This document shows, in pieces, positions 16,553 through 26,183 of a stretch of 64,000 nucleotides of DNA; within the stretch, counting starts at the first letter, position 1, and each line of letters opens with the position of its first letter. The translations under genes and the position numbers were made by a program. The notes beneath the pieces are model-generated. The model was given only the letters and a program-made list of their open reading frames with translations. It was not told where the DNA came from and searched no databases. Origin of the DNA: Sphingobium sp. (lineage in GTDB: Bacteria > Pseudomonadota > Alphaproteobacteria > Sphingomonadales > Sphingomonadaceae); NCBI GenBank assembly GCA_017745115.1, contig JAGIAA010000003.1, positions 1-64,000 on the forward strand, written 5' to 3'.

Positions 16553-16578
16553 TTGACGCGGCCCATTCCCGCTATAGG
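16553..16578 (+). promoter_or_regulatory. Possible hppA promoter
   Basis: TTGACG (16553-16558) and TATAGG (16573-16578) are separated by only 14 bases, shorter than the ideal 17. The same TATAGG -10 form appears in the better-spaced tRNA-Phe promoter of this window. The leader to the hppA start is about 65 bases and contains a small hairpin with a GGAAAACC loop. Confidence 0.35.
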
Positions 16579-16642
16579 TTCCGCTCCCATTCGAACGGGA
16601 CCGGAAAACCGGCCCGGCGGGAGTTTGAGGGGAGAATATTCA

Positions 16643-18769
16643 ATGACGTCAGTTCTGATCGCCATAGGCTGCGGCCTGCTGGCGGTGCTCTACGGGCTGT
16701 TCACTGCCCGCCAAGTGCTCAGTGCGTCGCCGGGCGACGCCAAGATGCAGGAGATTGCCGGCGCCATCCAGGAAGGCGCCAAGGCGTATCTGGGCCGCCA
16801 GTACCGCACGATCGGCATCGTCGGCATCGTCGTCGCCATCATCATCTGGCTCACGCTCGACAAGATGGGCGCGCCTCTCTCCACCATCTCCTTCCTCATC
16901 GGCGCCATATTGTCCGGTGTTGCCGGCTATGTCGGCATGAACATCTCGGTACGCGCCAACGTCCGCACCGCAGAAGCGGCGCGCACATCGCTGCAGGGCG
17001 GCCTGACCCTGGCCTTCCGCTCCGGCGCCATCACCGGCATGCTGGTCGCGGGCCTCGGCCTGCTCGCCATTGCGGGGCTCTTCTATTATCTCGGGCAGGT
17101 CTCGCACCTCGCTCCCAATGACCGGCAGATCATCGCTGCACTTACGGCGCTGGCCTTTGGTGCTTCGCTGATCTCGATCTTCGCGCGCCTCGGCGGCGGT
17201 ATCTTCACCAAGGCCGCGGACGTCGGCGCCGACCTCGTCGGCAAGGTGGAAGCCGGCATCCCCGAGGACGATCCACGCAACCCGGCCGTGATCGCGGACA
17301 ATGTCGGCGACAATGTCGGCGATTGCGCCGGCATGGCGGCCGACCTGTTCGAGACCTATGTGGTGACGCTCGGCCTCACCATGGTGTCGATCGCGCTGCT
17401 CGTGAAAGCCTCGGCCGCCGAGCTCACCGCCCTCATGTCGCTGCCGCTCGCGGTCGGCGGCGTCTGCATCATCACGTCGATCATCGGCACCTATTTCGTG
17501 CGCCTGGGCTCGTCCAACAACATCATGGGCGCGCTCTACAAGGGCTTCTGGACCACTGCGATCCTCTCGGTTGCGGGCATCTATTATGTCACCTGGCAGG
17601 TGCTGGGCGGCGACATGAACGCGGCCATTGGCGCCAATCTCGACGGCACCGGCGGCTATACCGGCATGGCTTTGTTCTACTGCATGCTGATCGGTCTCGC
17701 GGTCACGGGCCTGCTGGTCTGGATCACCGAATATTACACCGGCACCAACTATCGCCCAGTCAAGTCGATCGCCAAGGCATCGGTCACCGGCCATGGCACC
17801 AACGTCATCCAGGGCCTCGCCATCAGCCTTGAATCGACCGCGCTGCCGACGCTCGTCATCGTCGTTGCGGTGATCGCGACCTACCAGATCGCTGGCATCA
17901 TCGGCGTGGCGTTCGCCGCGACCTCGCTGCTGGCGCTGGCCGGCATGGTCGTCGCGCTTGATGCCTATGGCCCGGTCACGGACAACGCCGGCGGCATCGC
18001 CGAAATGGCAGGCCTGCCGGACGACGTCCGTCACCGCACGGATGCGCTCGACGCGGTCGGCAACACCACGAAGGCCGTCACCAAGGGCTATGCCATCGGC
18101 TCCGCCGCTCTGGCGGCGCTGGTGCTGTTCGGCGCCTACACGACCGATCTCAAGGAGTATTTCCCGAGCGTCGTCGTCGATTTCTCGCTGAACAATCCCT
18201 ACGTCATCGTCGGCCTGCTCCTGGGCGCGCTGCTGCCCTATCTGTTCGGCGCGTTCGGCATGACCGCAGTCGGCCGTGCGGCCGGCTCGGTCGTCGAGGA
18301 CGTGCGCGAGCAGTTCCGTTCTGACTCCGGCATCATGGCGGGCACCTCGCGGCCGAACTATGCGCGCACGGTCGACATCGTCACCAAGGCAGCGATCAAG
18401 GAGATGATCATCCCCTCGCTGTTGCCGGTGCTGACCCCGGTCGTGGTCTACTTCATCATCACGGCTGTCGCAGGGCAGGCCGAGGGCTTCGCGGCCGTCG
18501 GCGCATTGTTGCTGGGCGTCATCGTCTCGGGGCTCTTTGTCGCCATCTCGATGACCTCGGGCGGCGGTGCCTGGGACAATGCCAAGAAGTATATCGAGGA
18601 CGGCAATCATGGCGGCAAGGGCTCGGAGGCGCATAAGGCTGCCGTGACCGGCGACACTGTCGGCGATCCCTACAAGGACACGGCCGGTCCTGCCGTGAAC
18701 CCCATGATCAAGATCACCAACATCGTGGCGCTGCTTCTGCTCGCCGCGCTGGCGCACGGGGCCATGTAA
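16643..18769 (+). CDS. hppA: Proton-translocating pyrophosphatase, K+-independent type
   Basis: This is an integral-membrane PPase of 708 residues with about 16 hydrophobic segments that pumps protons with energy from pyrophosphate. The PPi-binding loop [20 protein letters not shown] and the [19 protein letters not shown] block are intact, and a further acidic pair lies in the C-terminal [13 protein letters not shown]. The segment [16 protein letters not shown] has Lys where K+-dependent enzymes have Ala, which marks the K+-independent H+ type. The ATG follows GGGGAGA; the upstream in-frame ATG lies before the likely promoter and is rejected. A strong terminator follows. Confidence 0.96.
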   Translation: MTSVLIAIGCGLLAVLYGLFTARQVLSASPGDAKMQEIAGAIQEGAKAYLGRQYRTIGIVGIVVAIIIWLTLDKMGAPLSTISFLIGAILSGVAGYVGMNISVRANVRTAEAARTSLQGGLTLAFRSGAITGMLVAGLGLLAIAGLFYYLGQVSHLAPNDRQIIAALTALAFGASLISIFARLGGGIFTKAADVGADLVGKVEAGIPEDDPRNPAVIADNVGDNVGDCAGMAADLFETYVVTLGLTMVSIALLVKASAAELTALMSLPLAVGGVCIITSIIGTYFVRLGSSNNIMGALYKGFWTTAILSVAGIYYVTWQVLGGDMNAAIGANLDGTGGYTGMALFYCMLIGLAVTGLLVWITEYYTGTNYRPVKSIAKASVTGHGTNVIQGLAISLESTALPTLVIVVAVIATYQIAGIIGVAFAATSLLALAGMVVALDAYGPVTDNAGGIAEMAGLPDDVRHRTDALDAVGNTTKAVTKGYAIGSAALAALVLFGAYTTDLKEYFPSVVVDFSLNNPYVIVGLLLGALLPYLFGAFGMTAVGRAAGSVVEDVREQFRSDSGIMAGTSRPNYARTVDIVTKAAIKEMIIPSLLPVLTPVVVYFIITAVAGQAEGFAAVGALLLGVIVSGLFVAISMTSGGGAWDNAKKYIEDGNHGGKGSEAHKAAVTGDTVGDPYKDTAGPAVNPMIKITNIVALLLLAALAHGAM

Positions 18770-18808
18770 CAGAGCCCCGGCGCAATCCCGAAAAACGGGA
18801 GAGGAGGA

Positions 18809-18838
18809 GCCCGTCCGGAGAGATCCGGGCGGGCTTTT
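18809..18838 (+). terminator. Intrinsic terminator of hppA
   Basis: GCCCGTCCGGA pairs with TCCGGGCGGGC (one mismatch) around a four-base loop and is followed by TTTT. It lies 40 bases after the hppA stop. Confidence 0.85.
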
Positions 18839-18920
18839 CCGTTGCCGGTTCATTTCCCTCTTCACCGGCGTCAGTCACTGCGGCATGACGACGCTTGGGA
18901 AATCGGGGGGATTCAAGATC

Positions 18921-20921
18921 ATGCGTTTCCGTAAGAACGCCTGGGCCGGGCGGTTTGTTCTGGCGGCTGTAGCCGTTTCGGCATTGTATTGCGCGCTGCT
19001 GCCAGCTTCCGCACATGCGCAGGCAGCCGATGCCAACGCCGCGCCTGTTGTCCCGGCAACGGGCGTTCCACATCCCATCGAAGCCTTCGCGGCCTTGCCA
19101 TTCATGGAGGGACCTCGCCTGTCTCCGGACGGTACGCGCGTCGCCGCAAAAGTGGCCGTCAAGGGCGAGCAGCGCCTCGTGATCATCGACGACCGGGGCG
19201 GCAAGCGCTCTTTTGCGCGAGTAATTGACCTTGGGGGGAATGATCTCAATTGGTGGCGCTGGGTCAACAATGACTGGCTTATTGCCGGTATCGGCAATGA
19301 AGACATTCTCGAAGGCATCCCATTTTACGTTCGGCGGACGGCGGCCATTCCCGTCGAGGGGAAATCGCTCAAGCTGCTTGCCAAGAACCGCGCCGGTGAA
19401 AGTGCGGACGATGTGATCTGGGTTGCAAGAGACGGCTCGCCGATCATCTATCTCTCCCTGCAAGGATCGGTCTACAGCGACGACGCGGCATTCTGGCCCA
19501 ATGTCGAGCGTATCGACGTGTCAACGGGCAAATCCAAGCAGATCGTGGCGCCTCGCGAGGGCGTCGCGGACTGGTATGCCGATGCGGCGGGCAATGTCCG
19601 CATGGGTATCGGCTATGACGACGAGCGGCGCAGCAGCAAGCTCTACTACCGGTCCGACAACGGCTCCGATTTCAAGGTGGTCGACAAGGCGAACAAGCGC
19701 TTGGGCGAAAATCTGACCATACCCAGCCTCTTTCTGGCCGATCCCGGCCAGGCACTCGTGATCGATGACGGCGACGGCTTTGCCAAGGTGAAGAAGCTCG
19801 ATCTCGCAACGCTGGCGGTCGGCGAGACTGTCTACGAGGTGCAGGGCTATGACGTTTCAACCATCTACACCGACGTCGCGGGGAGCGGTTTGGCCGGCGT
19901 CGGTTTTGCCGACACGCGATGGAAGGTGAATTGGCTCGATCCGGTCATGGCCGAGGTTCAAGCCAATCTGGACAAGGCCGTGGGCACGTCGCGTTGGGCC
20001 CAGATCGTCTCGATGAGCCAGGATCGCAAGACTCTGATGGTGGAGGTCGGCGGGCCTGACCGGATGGGCACCTATTATAAGTTCGAGCTCGAAGATGGCA
20101 CGATGCACTTGTTCGCACGGGTGAGCGACAAATTCGGCGGTACGCCGTTCGCGCCCGTGAAGCCCATTCACTACAAGGCGCGCGATGGTCTGGAGATCGA
20201 GGCTCTGCTGACAGTGCCAGCTGGCAAGGAGGCGAAGAACCTGCCGCTCATCATCATGCCGCATGGCGGCCCGGCGACACGCGATCTGGAAGAGTGGGAC
20301 TGGATCGCCCAGTTCCTTGCCGATCGCGGCTATGCCGTCATCCAGCCCAACTATCGCGGCTCGACCGGCTATGGCTCCGCGTTCGAGGAAAAAGGCCAAG
20401 GCCAGTGGGGCCTCGCCATGCAGGACGACCTCAACGACGCCGTCGACTGGATGGTGGCGCAGGGCATGGCCGATGCCAAGCGTGTATGCGTTGTGGGCGG
20501 TTCCTACGGCGGCTATGCGGCCCTGCGCGGGGCACAGCGAGACGGTGGCCGTTTCCGGTGCGCCATATCCTATGCCGGCGTTTCCGATCTGGCCGGCATC
20601 GTCAAATATGACGGCACCTTCTTCAACAACGCCAATGGCGCCAAAGCCTATTTCAAGAGCCAGGCTCCGGACTTCTCGCTGGTATCTCCGCTCAACTACG
20701 CCAATCAGTTTTCGGCGCCGGTCCTGATCATGCATGGCAAGCTGGACCGACGCGTGCCGGTCAAGCAATCGCGCGAAATGGCCGAGAAGCTGAAGGCTGC
20801 GGGCAAAACCGTTCGATATGTGGAGCAGCCCGAGGGGGACCATTTCTTCTCGCGCGAGGCTGACAGGCTGCAATTCCTCCAGGAGATGGAGGCCTTTCTG
20901 AAGCAGTATAATCCGGCCTGA
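18921..20921 (+). CDS. Exported S9 family peptidase (prolyl oligopeptidase type)
   Basis: This is a 666-residue exported serine peptidase. The start MRFRKNAWAGRFVLAAVAV gives a clear signal peptide ending SAHAQA; an upstream ATG in frame would spoil it. The N-terminal half forms the beta-propeller region typical of S9, starting MEGPRLSPDGTRVA. The catalytic domain carries the nucleophile in GGSYGGYAAL, the aspartate in MHGKLDRRVP and the histidine in PEGDHFFSRE. Enzymes of this group cleave short peptides after proline or alanine in the periplasm. It is a single gene. Confidence 0.9.
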   Translation: MRFRKNAWAGRFVLAAVAVSALYCALLPASAHAQAADANAAPVVPATGVPHPIEAFAALPFMEGPRLSPDGTRVAAKVAVKGEQRLVIIDDRGGKRSFARVIDLGGNDLNWWRWVNNDWLIAGIGNEDILEGIPFYVRRTAAIPVEGKSLKLLAKNRAGESADDVIWVARDGSPIIYLSLQGSVYSDDAAFWPNVERIDVSTGKSKQIVAPREGVADWYADAAGNVRMGIGYDDERRSSKLYYRSDNGSDFKVVDKANKRLGENLTIPSLFLADPGQALVIDDGDGFAKVKKLDLATLAVGETVYEVQGYDVSTIYTDVAGSGLAGVGFADTRWKVNWLDPVMAEVQANLDKAVGTSRWAQIVSMSQDRKTLMVEVGGPDRMGTYYKFELEDGTMHLFARVSDKFGGTPFAPVKPIHYKARDGLEIEALLTVPAGKEAKNLPLIIMPHGGPATRDLEEWDWIAQFLADRGYAVIQPNYRGSTGYGSAFEEKGQGQWGLAMQDDLNDAVDWMVAQGMADAKRVCVVGGSYGGYAALRGAQRDGGRFRCAISYAGVSDLAGIVKYDGTFFNNANGAKAYFKSQAPDFSLVSPLNYANQFSAPVLIMHGKLDRRVPVKQSREMAEKLKAAGKTVRYVEQPEGDHFFSREADRLQFLQEMEAFLKQYNPA

Positions 20922-21014
20922 CGAGGCTCTTCCGAAGAAATCCCTGGAGGGCCTTCCCGTGACTCAGGTGCAGCGCAGTAGGCAGCACCGGCAGGCCGGG
21001 CTATAGCCGCCGCC

Positions 21015-22157
21015 ATGGCTTCCCGATCCGGCTCTTTCCAGGACCAGCTTGACGCACTTGCCGGGCGTGCGCGCTTGCGACGCCTGTCGCCGCGCACCGG
21101 CCACGATTTCGCCTCCAACGACTATCTCGGTTTCGCGCACGATCCCATGATTGCGCAGGCGGTGCGCGAGGCCATTGCGCGGGGCGTGCCGGTCGGTTCG
21201 GGCGGTTCACGCCTGTTGCGCGGCAATGCGCCGGAGCATGAGGCATTGGAGGCGCAAGCTGCCACGATCTTCAGGAGCGAGGCCGCCCTGTTCATGGCGA
21301 ATGGATTCGCGGCCAACGCGGCGCTGCTTTCGGCCCTTCCAGGCTCCGACGATCTCATCGTTGCCGACGCGCTGATCCATGCAAGTGCTCATGACGGCAT
21401 GAAGCTGGGCAAGGCGCGATCCGTGCTCGCGGCGCACAGCGATGCGCAGGCCTTTGCCGATGCCATTGCGGGCTGGCGGCGCGAGGGTGGCCGGGGGCGT
21501 CCGTGGATCGTGGTCGAGACCCTATATTCGATGGATGGCGATGTGGCGCCGGTCGACGCTCTGGCCGAAATTGCTGCGCAACACGACGCGATGCTCGTTC
21601 TCGACGAAGCCCATGCGACGGCCGTGCACGGGCCGGGCGGCCGCGGTATCGGAGCGCATCTCGAAGGCCGTGACGATGTCATCGCGCTGCACACGTGCGG
21701 CAAGGGCCTCGGCGTCGAAGGCGCACTGGTCACGGCTACGAAATCCATCATTGACCTGCTCGTCAACAAAGGCCGAAGCTTCGTTTTCTCGACGTCGCCG
21801 TCGCCATTGATAGCCGTCGCCGTTTCGGCAGCGCTGGAGCGCATGCTCGACGCCGATCGGGAGCGGGCGCAACTTGCGGTACTCATCGAAAATGCTGCGC
21901 AACATTTATGTGCGCCGTTCGGCCTCGATCCACCAAAAAGCCAGATATTACCGGTGCTTATCGGCGACGATGCGCGCACGATGCGTGTCGCGACAATCTT
22001 GCAGGAAGCCGGTTTCGACGTGCGGGGTATTCGACCCCCGACGGTGCCGCGCGGCACGTCTCGCCTGCGCATTTCCATGACGCTCAATGTCGATGAGCCG
22101 ATCATTGCCGCGCTGGGTGACGCGCTCCAGCAGGCCTTGGCTGCTGAGCCTGCATGA
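21015..22157 (+). CDS. bioF: 8-amino-7-oxononanoate synthase
   Basis: BioF is the PLP enzyme that condenses pimeloyl-thioester with alanine in biotin synthesis. The 380-residue sequence has FASNDYLGFA, GSGGSRLLRGN, DEAHATAVHGPGGRG and the PLP-lysine segment HTCGKGLGVEGALV, all characteristic. It is the first gene of a three-gene operon with overlapping junctions, bioF-bioD-bioA. The upstream gap of about 90 bases shows no obvious BirA operator. Confidence 0.94.
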   Translation: MASRSGSFQDQLDALAGRARLRRLSPRTGHDFASNDYLGFAHDPMIAQAVREAIARGVPVGSGGSRLLRGNAPEHEALEAQAATIFRSEAALFMANGFAANAALLSALPGSDDLIVADALIHASAHDGMKLGKARSVLAAHSDAQAFADAIAGWRREGGRGRPWIVVETLYSMDGDVAPVDALAEIAAQHDAMLVLDEAHATAVHGPGGRGIGAHLEGRDDVIALHTCGKGLGVEGALVTATKSIIDLLVNKGRSFVFSTSPSPLIAVAVSAALERMLDADRERAQLAVLIENAAQHLCAPFGLDPPKSQILPVLIGDDARTMRVATILQEAGFDVRGIRPPTVPRGTSRLRISMTLNVDEPIIAALGDALQQALAAEPA

Positions 22158-22798
22158 GCGGCGTCCTCATCGTCTCGGGCACCGATACCGGCATCGGCAA
22201 GACGGTCGCCGCGGCCGGAATTGCTGCAGCATTGAGCGCTCACTACTGGAAGCCCATTCAGGCCGGTACGGAGGAGGGCACGGACAGCGGCACCGCCTGG
22301 TCTCTGGGTGTCCGGACGGCGCATGTCCTGCCCGAAGCCTATCGGCTTGCGATGCCGGCCTCACCGCATCTTGCCGCGCAGCATGACGGCATCGCGATAG
22401 ATCCCGCGCGGCTTGCACTACCGCCGGAGCGCCCGCTCATCGTCGAGGGTGCCGGTGGCCTCAAGGTGCCGATGCGCGCCGATCCGCCGTGGCTCATGAT
22501 CGACCAGTTTGCGGCGTGGCAAGCACCGGTCCTGCTTGTCGCGCGAACAGCGCTGGGGACGATCAATCACAGCCTTCTCAGTATCGAGGCGCTGCGGGCA
22601 CGGGCTATCCCGATTGCGGGCCTGCTGTTCGTTGGCGAAGCGCATGCCGAGAATGAGAGCGTCATTCCGGCACTGTCCGGCGTGCCGGCGCTGGGCCGCA
22701 TTCCCTTGCTCGATCCGCTCCGCGCGGAAACGCTGGCGGAGGCCATGGCCGGCATCGACCTTGCTGCAATCCGAACTGCCATGGGTCTCGCAGCATGA
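22154..22798 (+). CDS. bioD: Dethiobiotin synthase
   Basis: BioD closes the ureido ring of biotin using ATP and CO2. The P-loop is SGTDTGIGKTVAAA at residues 8-21; further motifs are VEGAGGLKVPM, which lines the substrate site, and ARTALGTINHSLLS. The 214-residue length is normal. It overlaps bioF by ATGA and bioA by ATGA, so the three are coupled. Confidence 0.94.
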   Translation: MSGVLIVSGTDTGIGKTVAAAGIAAALSAHYWKPIQAGTEEGTDSGTAWSLGVRTAHVLPEAYRLAMPASPHLAAQHDGIAIDPARLALPPERPLIVEGAGGLKVPMRADPPWLMIDQFAAWQAPVLLVARTALGTINHSLLSIEALRARAIPIAGLLFVGEAHAENESVIPALSGVPALGRIPLLDPLRAETLAEAMAGIDLAAIRTAMGLAA

Positions 22799-24063
22799 GT
22801 TCGCCTGTCTGGCATCCCTTCACGCAGCATGGCCTGAAGGAGCCTATTCCTGAAATCGTCTCGGCGCAGGGCGAATGGCTGAACTGCGCGGACGGTACCC
22901 GGCTGCTCGACGCGATCTCGAGCTGGTGGGTGATCACCCATGGTCATTGCGAGCCGCGCATCTCCGCAGCTATCGCGGCGCAATCGGGCCAACTCGACCA
23001 GCTCATTTTTGCCGGCTACACGCACCCGCAAGCCGAGGCGCTGGCGCATGGCCTCGTGGAGATCGCGCCGCCCGGCCTGGCGCATGTCTTCTTCTCGGAC
23101 AGTGGGTCGACGGCGGTGGAAGTTGCGCTCAAGATGGCGCTCGGCCACTGGCATAACCGCAAGACGCCGCGCCACCGCATCATCGTCATGGCGCACAGCT
23201 ATCATGGCGATACGATCGGGGCGATGTCGGTCGGCGAGCGGGGCGCATTCAATCGCGCCTATGCGCCGCTGCTGTTCGATGTCGCGACGGTCCCGTTCCC
23301 GACGGCGGCGACGCAGCAAGATTCGCTCGATGCACTGGAGGCGCTTTGCAGTGCGCCGGAAAAGCCTGGGGCGTTCATCGTCGAACCGCTCATCCTCGGC
23401 GCCGGCGGCATGCTGGTCTATGCGGCGGACATCCTCCGCCAAATGCGCGAGATCTGCGCACGGCATGACGTGCTGTTCATCGCCGATGAGGTGATGACCG
23501 GCTGGGGCCGCACGGGCACGCTCTTCGCCTGCGAACAAGCGGGCATCGCGCCTGACATATTGTGCCTGGCCAAGGGCCTGACCGGTGGTGCTGTGCCGCT
23601 CGCAGCGACGTTGGCCAGCGAAGCGATCTTCGCCTCGCACTACAGCGGTGACCGGGCCGACATGTTCTATCATTCGTCGAGCTTCACCGCGAATCCGATC
23701 AGCTGTGCTGCGGCCAATGCCAATCTCGCCATCTGGCGCGACGAAGATGTGCTCAGCCGTGTTGCGGCGTTGGGCAACGCACTCGACGCCGGGTTGGCCA
23801 AGCTCGCCAACCACCGCGGTTTCGCCAAACCCCGCCGGATCGGCGCGATCGCTGCCATCGATCTCACGGTTACCGATGCCGGCTATCTGTCCGATGTCGC
23901 GCCGGCGCTCCGGGCCTATTTCCTGGGCGAAGGCCTGTTGATCCGCCCGCTCGGCAACACCATCTACCTCATGCCCCCTTATTGCACGGCGCCGAGCGAA
24001 ATCGCCCGCGCCTTCGATTGCATCGGCAATGCTGCAGACGATCTCGCCGGGCGAAATCGCTGA
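22795..24063 (+). CDS. bioA: Adenosylmethionine-8-amino-7-oxononanoate aminotransferase
   Basis: BioA transfers the amino group of SAM to KAPA to give DAPA. The class-III aminotransferase marks are WHPFTQH at the start, [13 protein letters not shown] for the SAM-binding region, [14 protein letters not shown], and the PLP lysine in [14 protein letters not shown]. The Asp of [13 protein letters not shown] binds the pyridine ring. The length of 422 residues is normal. bioB and any bioC or bioZ gene are absent from the window. Confidence 0.95.
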   Translation: MSSPVWHPFTQHGLKEPIPEIVSAQGEWLNCADGTRLLDAISSWWVITHGHCEPRISAAIAAQSGQLDQLIFAGYTHPQAEALAHGLVEIAPPGLAHVFFSDSGSTAVEVALKMALGHWHNRKTPRHRIIVMAHSYHGDTIGAMSVGERGAFNRAYAPLLFDVATVPFPTAATQQDSLDALEALCSAPEKPGAFIVEPLILGAGGMLVYAADILRQMREICARHDVLFIADEVMTGWGRTGTLFACEQAGIAPDILCLAKGLTGGAVPLAATLASEAIFASHYSGDRADMFYHSSSFTANPISCAAANANLAIWRDEDVLSRVAALGNALDAGLAKLANHRGFAKPRRIGAIAAIDLTVTDAGYLSDVAPALRAYFLGEGLLIRPLGNTIYLMPPYCTAPSEIARAFDCIGNAADDLAGRNR

Positions 24064-24130
24064 GCGTCACTTGCTTTTCATTTGCAGCGAATGGGTCTAT
24101 GGGGCGCCTTTCGCGAACTATTGGAAGATT

Positions 24131-24379
24131 ATGGCCAAAGAAGAACTGCTCGAAATGCGCGGACAGGTGGTGGAGTTGCTCCCCAATGCGATGTTCCGCG
24201 TGCGCCTCGAAAATGACCACGAGATCCTGGGTCATACCGCAGGAAAGATGCGCAAGAACCGCATCCGCGTGCTGGTGGGCGACGAAGTGCTGGTCGAGCT
24301 GACGCCCTATGATCTGACCAAGGGCCGCATCACCTATCGCTACATGCCGGGCCGCGGCGGCCCCGGACCGCAGGGCTGA
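24131..24379 (+). CDS. infA: Translation initiation factor IF-1
   Basis: This is an OB-fold protein that occupies the ribosomal A site during initiation. The core [20 protein letters not shown] and then [19 protein letters not shown] is essentially family consensus. The start is fixed by the conserved MAKEE. At 82 residues it is about ten longer than E. coli IF-1; the extra C-terminal GRGGPGPQG is a flexible tail. It is followed by maf, an RNase E/G-like gene and yacG, an order I recall from related genomes. Confidence 0.96.
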   Translation: MAKEELLEMRGQVVELLPNAMFRVRLENDHEILGHTAGKMRKNRIRVLVGDEVLVELTPYDLTKGRITYRYMPGRGGPGPQG

Positions 24380-24416
24380 TATTTCCAGCGCGCACGTGGC
24401 CCATTAGAGGCCATCC

Positions 24417-24992
24417 ATGACAATTCGCCTCATTCTCGCGTCCGCTTCGCCGCGCCGGCTCGACCTGCTTGCGCAGATCGGCGTGGCGCCTGACGCGGTC
24501 GACCCCGCGCATATCGACGAGACGCCGGGCAAGACCGAGCTGGCTCCCGCTTATGCCGTGCGCATGGCGATCGAAAAGGCAGAAGCCACGGCGGCCCGGC
24601 ATCCCGATGCGCATGTGCTGGGCGGCGACACGGTGGTGGTCTGCGGTCGCCGCATCCTGCCCAAGGCCGAGACAGAAGATGACGCGCGCCTGTGCCTGAA
24701 GCTCCTTTCGGGCCGGCGGCATCGCGTCTTGAGCGCGGTCGCGCTCGCCGATCCCGATGGCAAGATGCGCCACAGGCTGTCGACCAGCATCGTCACCTTC
24801 AAGCCGCTCCATGCCGACGAGATCGACGGCTATGTTGCGAGCGGGGAATGGCAGGGCAAGGCGGGCGGCTATGCGATCCAGGGCCGTGCGGCTGGCCTTA
24901 TCCGGGCCGTGCAGGGCAGCCCCTCGGGCATCGTCGGCCTGCCGCTTTATGAGACACGCGCGCTGCTGGCTGCTGCGGGAATATTGAAATGA
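24417..24992 (+). CDS. maf: Maf family nucleoside triphosphate pyrophosphatase
   Basis: Maf proteins hydrolyse non-canonical or excess nucleotides to monophosphates. The signature LASASPRRLDLLAQIG opens the 191-residue protein and GGDTVVVC supplies the catalytic acid. The C-terminal GEWQGKAGGYAIQGRAAG fits the YhdE (dTTP/UTP) subtype rather than YceF. It overlaps the next gene by four bases, showing operon membership. Confidence 0.93.
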   Translation: MTIRLILASASPRRLDLLAQIGVAPDAVDPAHIDETPGKTELAPAYAVRMAIEKAEATAARHPDAHVLGGDTVVVCGRRILPKAETEDDARLCLKLLSGRRHRVLSAVALADPDGKMRHRLSTSIVTFKPLHADEIDGYVASGEWQGKAGGYAIQGRAAGLIRAVQGSPSGIVGLPLYETRALLAAAGILK

Positions 24993-26005
24993 GCGAGATG
25001 CCCACGGGACCGCACTGGCTCTACGAGGAAGGCATTGGCGAGGCGCGCGCCGCGCTCGTCCAGGGCGGCCGCATCGTCGAAGCGCAGATCGAGCGCGCGG
25101 GCGCCCAGGTTCGCGCCGGCGGCGTGCATGCCGGGCGGCTGGTACGCACGCTCATCCAGCGCAAGCGCGGCATCGTGCGCCTCGATGGCGGCGAGCATGT
25201 GCTGATCGAGCCGATTCCGCCGAAGGTCGCCGAGGGCGCTGCGGTCAAGGTCGAGATCTTCCGGGAGGCGATCGGGGAACCCGGCCTTGAGGGCGAGCGC
25301 GAGAAGCATGCCAAGGGCCGGATCGCGCAATCCGGCACGGTCGCCGGTCCGGGACCCACGCTCTACCAGCGCATCGTCGAGACCGGCCTGCCGGTGGTTC
25401 CGTGCCCGGCGCATGAAGAGGATCATCTCGAAGCAGCCGGCTGGAGCGAACTTCTGTCCGAGGCGATGACCGGCGAGGTCGGCGCGGAGGATGCCGCACT
25501 GCGCATTTTCCCGACGCCGGCGATGACGCTCATCGATGTGGATGGCAGCCTTGAGCCGGCCAAGCTCGGCCCCAAGGGGGCGAAGCTGGCGGCGCAGGCG
25601 ATCCGCCGCATGGGGATCGCCGGTTCGATCGGCATCGATCTCCCGACCATGAACAACAAGGACGAGCGCGCCGTCGCCGCCGCGCAGGTCGACAAGTTTC
25701 TGCCCCAGCCGTTCGAGCGGACCGCCGTCAACGGCTATGGCTTCATCCAGATCGTGCGCCGCCGCGAGCGTGCCTCGCTGATCGAGCTGCTGCGCGCCGA
25801 TCCGGTCCGCGCGGCGTCCATGGCGGCGCTACGCGCGGTGGAGCGGGCAGGGGCGGGTCCGGTGACGCTGACCGTCGCGGTGCCGGTCGCGCGCGACATT
25901 CTCACGCATCCCGACTGGATCAAGCTGCTGGAACGCCGTCGCGGCGGAACGGTTACGATCACGGGCGACGACGCGCTCGCTCTGGGGTCTCACCATGTCC
26001 ATTAA
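24989..26005 (+). CDS. Minimal ribonuclease E/G-like protein
   Basis: This 338-residue protein resembles the catalytic DNase I-like half of RNase E/G. The two metal-binding aspartates appear conserved, in TLIDVDGSLEP (matching AIDVNSG in RNase E) and GSIGIDLPTMNNKDER. There is a glycine-rich N-terminal strand but no inserted S1 domain of normal size. There is also no Zn-link CPxCxG motif, nor any degradosome scaffold. The protein overlaps maf upstream and yacG downstream. Function as an RNA-processing enzyme is inferred from fold motifs; a full-length RNase E is probably elsewhere. Confidence 0.75.
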   Translation: MSEMPTGPHWLYEEGIGEARAALVQGGRIVEAQIERAGAQVRAGGVHAGRLVRTLIQRKRGIVRLDGGEHVLIEPIPPKVAEGAAVKVEIFREAIGEPGLEGEREKHAKGRIAQSGTVAGPGPTLYQRIVETGLPVVPCPAHEEDHLEAAGWSELLSEAMTGEVGAEDAALRIFPTPAMTLIDVDGSLEPAKLGPKGAKLAAQAIRRMGIAGSIGIDLPTMNNKDERAVAAAQVDKFLPQPFERTAVNGYGFIQIVRRRERASLIELLRADPVRAASMAALRAVERAGAGPVTLTVAVPVARDILTHPDWIKLLERRRGGTVTITGDDALALGSHHVH

Positions 26006-26159
26006 GTCCCGCTGCCCGATCTGCAAAAAGCCGGCCGTGCAGGAATTTCGGCCGTTCTGCTCGCGCGGCTGCCGCGACCGCGATCTCATCAACTGGATGG
26101 ACGAGGGCTACAAAGTGCCCGTCGCTCCGGACGAGGACGAAAAGCCCGAGGCCGAATAG
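25995..26159 (+). CDS. yacG: DNA gyrase inhibitor YacG
   Basis: This is a 54-residue zinc protein. The start is ATG of MSIKSRCPIC, overlapping the RNase-like gene by 11 bases. Zinc ligands are CPIC and, after PFCSRGCRDRD, the second cysteine pair, which is the family layout. It ends with an acidic tail EDEKPEAE. In E. coli YacG binds GyrB and inhibits DNA gyrase. Being under 60 codons, it is easily missed. Confidence 0.92.
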   Translation: MSIKSRCPICKKPAVQEFRPFCSRGCRDRDLINWMDEGYKVPVAPDEDEKPEAE

Positions 26160-26183
26160 CCGGCCCCGGGCTCTCTCATTTCG

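Noticed and set aside
16649..18865. Very long open frame on the minus strand, opposite hppA
   Set aside because: It is the shadow of a well-conserved proton pyrophosphatase gene in GC-rich DNA; the peptide is extremely rich in Asp, Arg and His with no domain.
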